Positions 14,614 to 14,925 of a DNA stretch of 14,925 nt are shown piece by piece. The DNA comes from Candidatus Cryptobacteroides faecihippi (lineage in GTDB: Bacteria; Bacteroidota; Bacteroidia; Bacteroidales; UBA932): contig JAGHSC010000063.1 in the NCBI GenBank assembly GCA_018066065.1, forward strand, positions 1 through 14,925, given 5' to 3'. Under the pieces are notes generated by a model, which saw only the letters and a program-made list of their open reading frames with translations, was not told where the DNA came from and did not search any database. How positions within the stretch are numbered: the stretch's first letter is position 1; each line of letters begins with the position of its first letter. Both the position numbers and the translations under genes were made by a program.

Positions 14614-14925
14614 TTACACAGTGCCTCCTTCCACTTCCTTTGAGCTGCCGCTGAGCAGCGTTGTCAAACCGATGATCAAGAGCATTATGAACGACAGGGC
14701 GGCACCATAATTCCACATCGAAGAGTTGATGTTCTCCTGGATGATGGTACCGAAGAGCTTTATCCTGTTGTTCGTGAGGAACTCAGAGATTGCGAAAGTG
14801 CTGACGGTCGGCATGAAGACCATCATGACTCCGCTGAGGACACCCGGCATGGAAAGAGGGAATGTAACCTTGGTGAACACCTGTGCAGGCGTCGCACCAA
14901 GGTCTGAGGCTGCCTCAGCATAGGA
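14614..14925 (-). CDS. potB: Spermidine/putrescine ABC transporter permease PotB (partial)
   Basis: Only the C-terminal 103 codons lie in the window; the frame stays open to 14925. The visible part begins inside the EAA loop YAEAASDLGATPAQVFTKV and continues through SMPGVLSG and two membrane helices to the TAA at 14614. FAISEFLTNNRIKLFGTIIQ is typical of PotB. The rest of the gene, and probably potA encoding the ATPase, should lie beyond the right edge. Confidence 0.93.
   Translation of the reverse strand, partial: SYAEAASDLGATPAQVFTKVTFPLSMPGVLSGVMMVFMPTVSTFAISEFLTNNRIKLFGTIIQENINSSMWNYGAALSFIMLLIIGLTTLLSGSSKEVEGGTV

Noticed and set aside
1..14925. CRISPR arrays, transposons, phage or toxin-antitoxin systems
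   Set aside because: No regular repeats longer than the short ones listed, no transposase or recombinase frames. The RHH-like protein has no toxin partner beside it; its neighbours are a peptidase and gmk.

Overview
The window looks like chromosomal DNA from a member of the Bacteroidota, probably an uncultured, GC-rich Bacteroidales. Several intergenic regions carry the -7 box typical of that phylum (TAnnTTTG), in two cases with an upstream TTTG or TTG at the expected 19-20 bp. Shine-Dalgarno sequences are largely absent, gmk is followed directly by nadD, and rpmH stands without rnpA. The lineage is inferred from these features, not from a database match.

Left part (1-6565, plus strand). After the tail of an unidentified gene and a long hairpin comes an 809-residue protein that joins a calcineurin-like metallophosphoesterase to a C-terminal helical domain that looks like an alpha/alpha toroid. 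A tightly packed operon follows: polA (DNA polymerase I), an ECF-type sigma factor overlapping polA by 29 bp, and rsmG (16S rRNA m7G methyltransferase) overlapping the sigma gene by 4 bp.

Middle part (6566-10229). A complete Bacteroidota promoter drives rpmH (50 aa, ribosomal protein L34), which ends at a strong intrinsic terminator. tadA (tRNA adenosine deaminase) starts 13 bp after that terminator. On the minus strand a tRNA-Gln(UUG) has its own promoter and terminator. A DJ-1/PfpI protein (plus) meets alr (alanine racemase, minus) tail to tail with one base between them. A YugP-type membrane zinc peptidase (plus) meets a small ribbon-helix-helix-like protein (minus), and the two stop codons share one CTAG.

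Right part (10230-14925). The intergenic region between the small regulator and gmk holds two perfect dyads, one made of two back-to-back -7 boxes. gmk and nadD (GTG start) form a plus-strand pair. On the minus strand lies a spermidine/putrescine-type ABC transporter operon, potB (cut by the window end), potC and potD, followed two bases later by a BASS-family (bile acid:sodium symporter-like) membrane transporter with a GTG start.

Most of the window is housekeeping DNA. The points most worth a second look are the palindromic bidirectional promoter next to the small RHH-like gene, the phosphoesterase-toroid fusion, the apparent loss of proofreading residues in PolA, the extra C-terminal membrane anchor on PotD, and the BASS transporter in the polyamine operon. 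I saw no CRISPR array, insertion sequence, phage gene or defence system.
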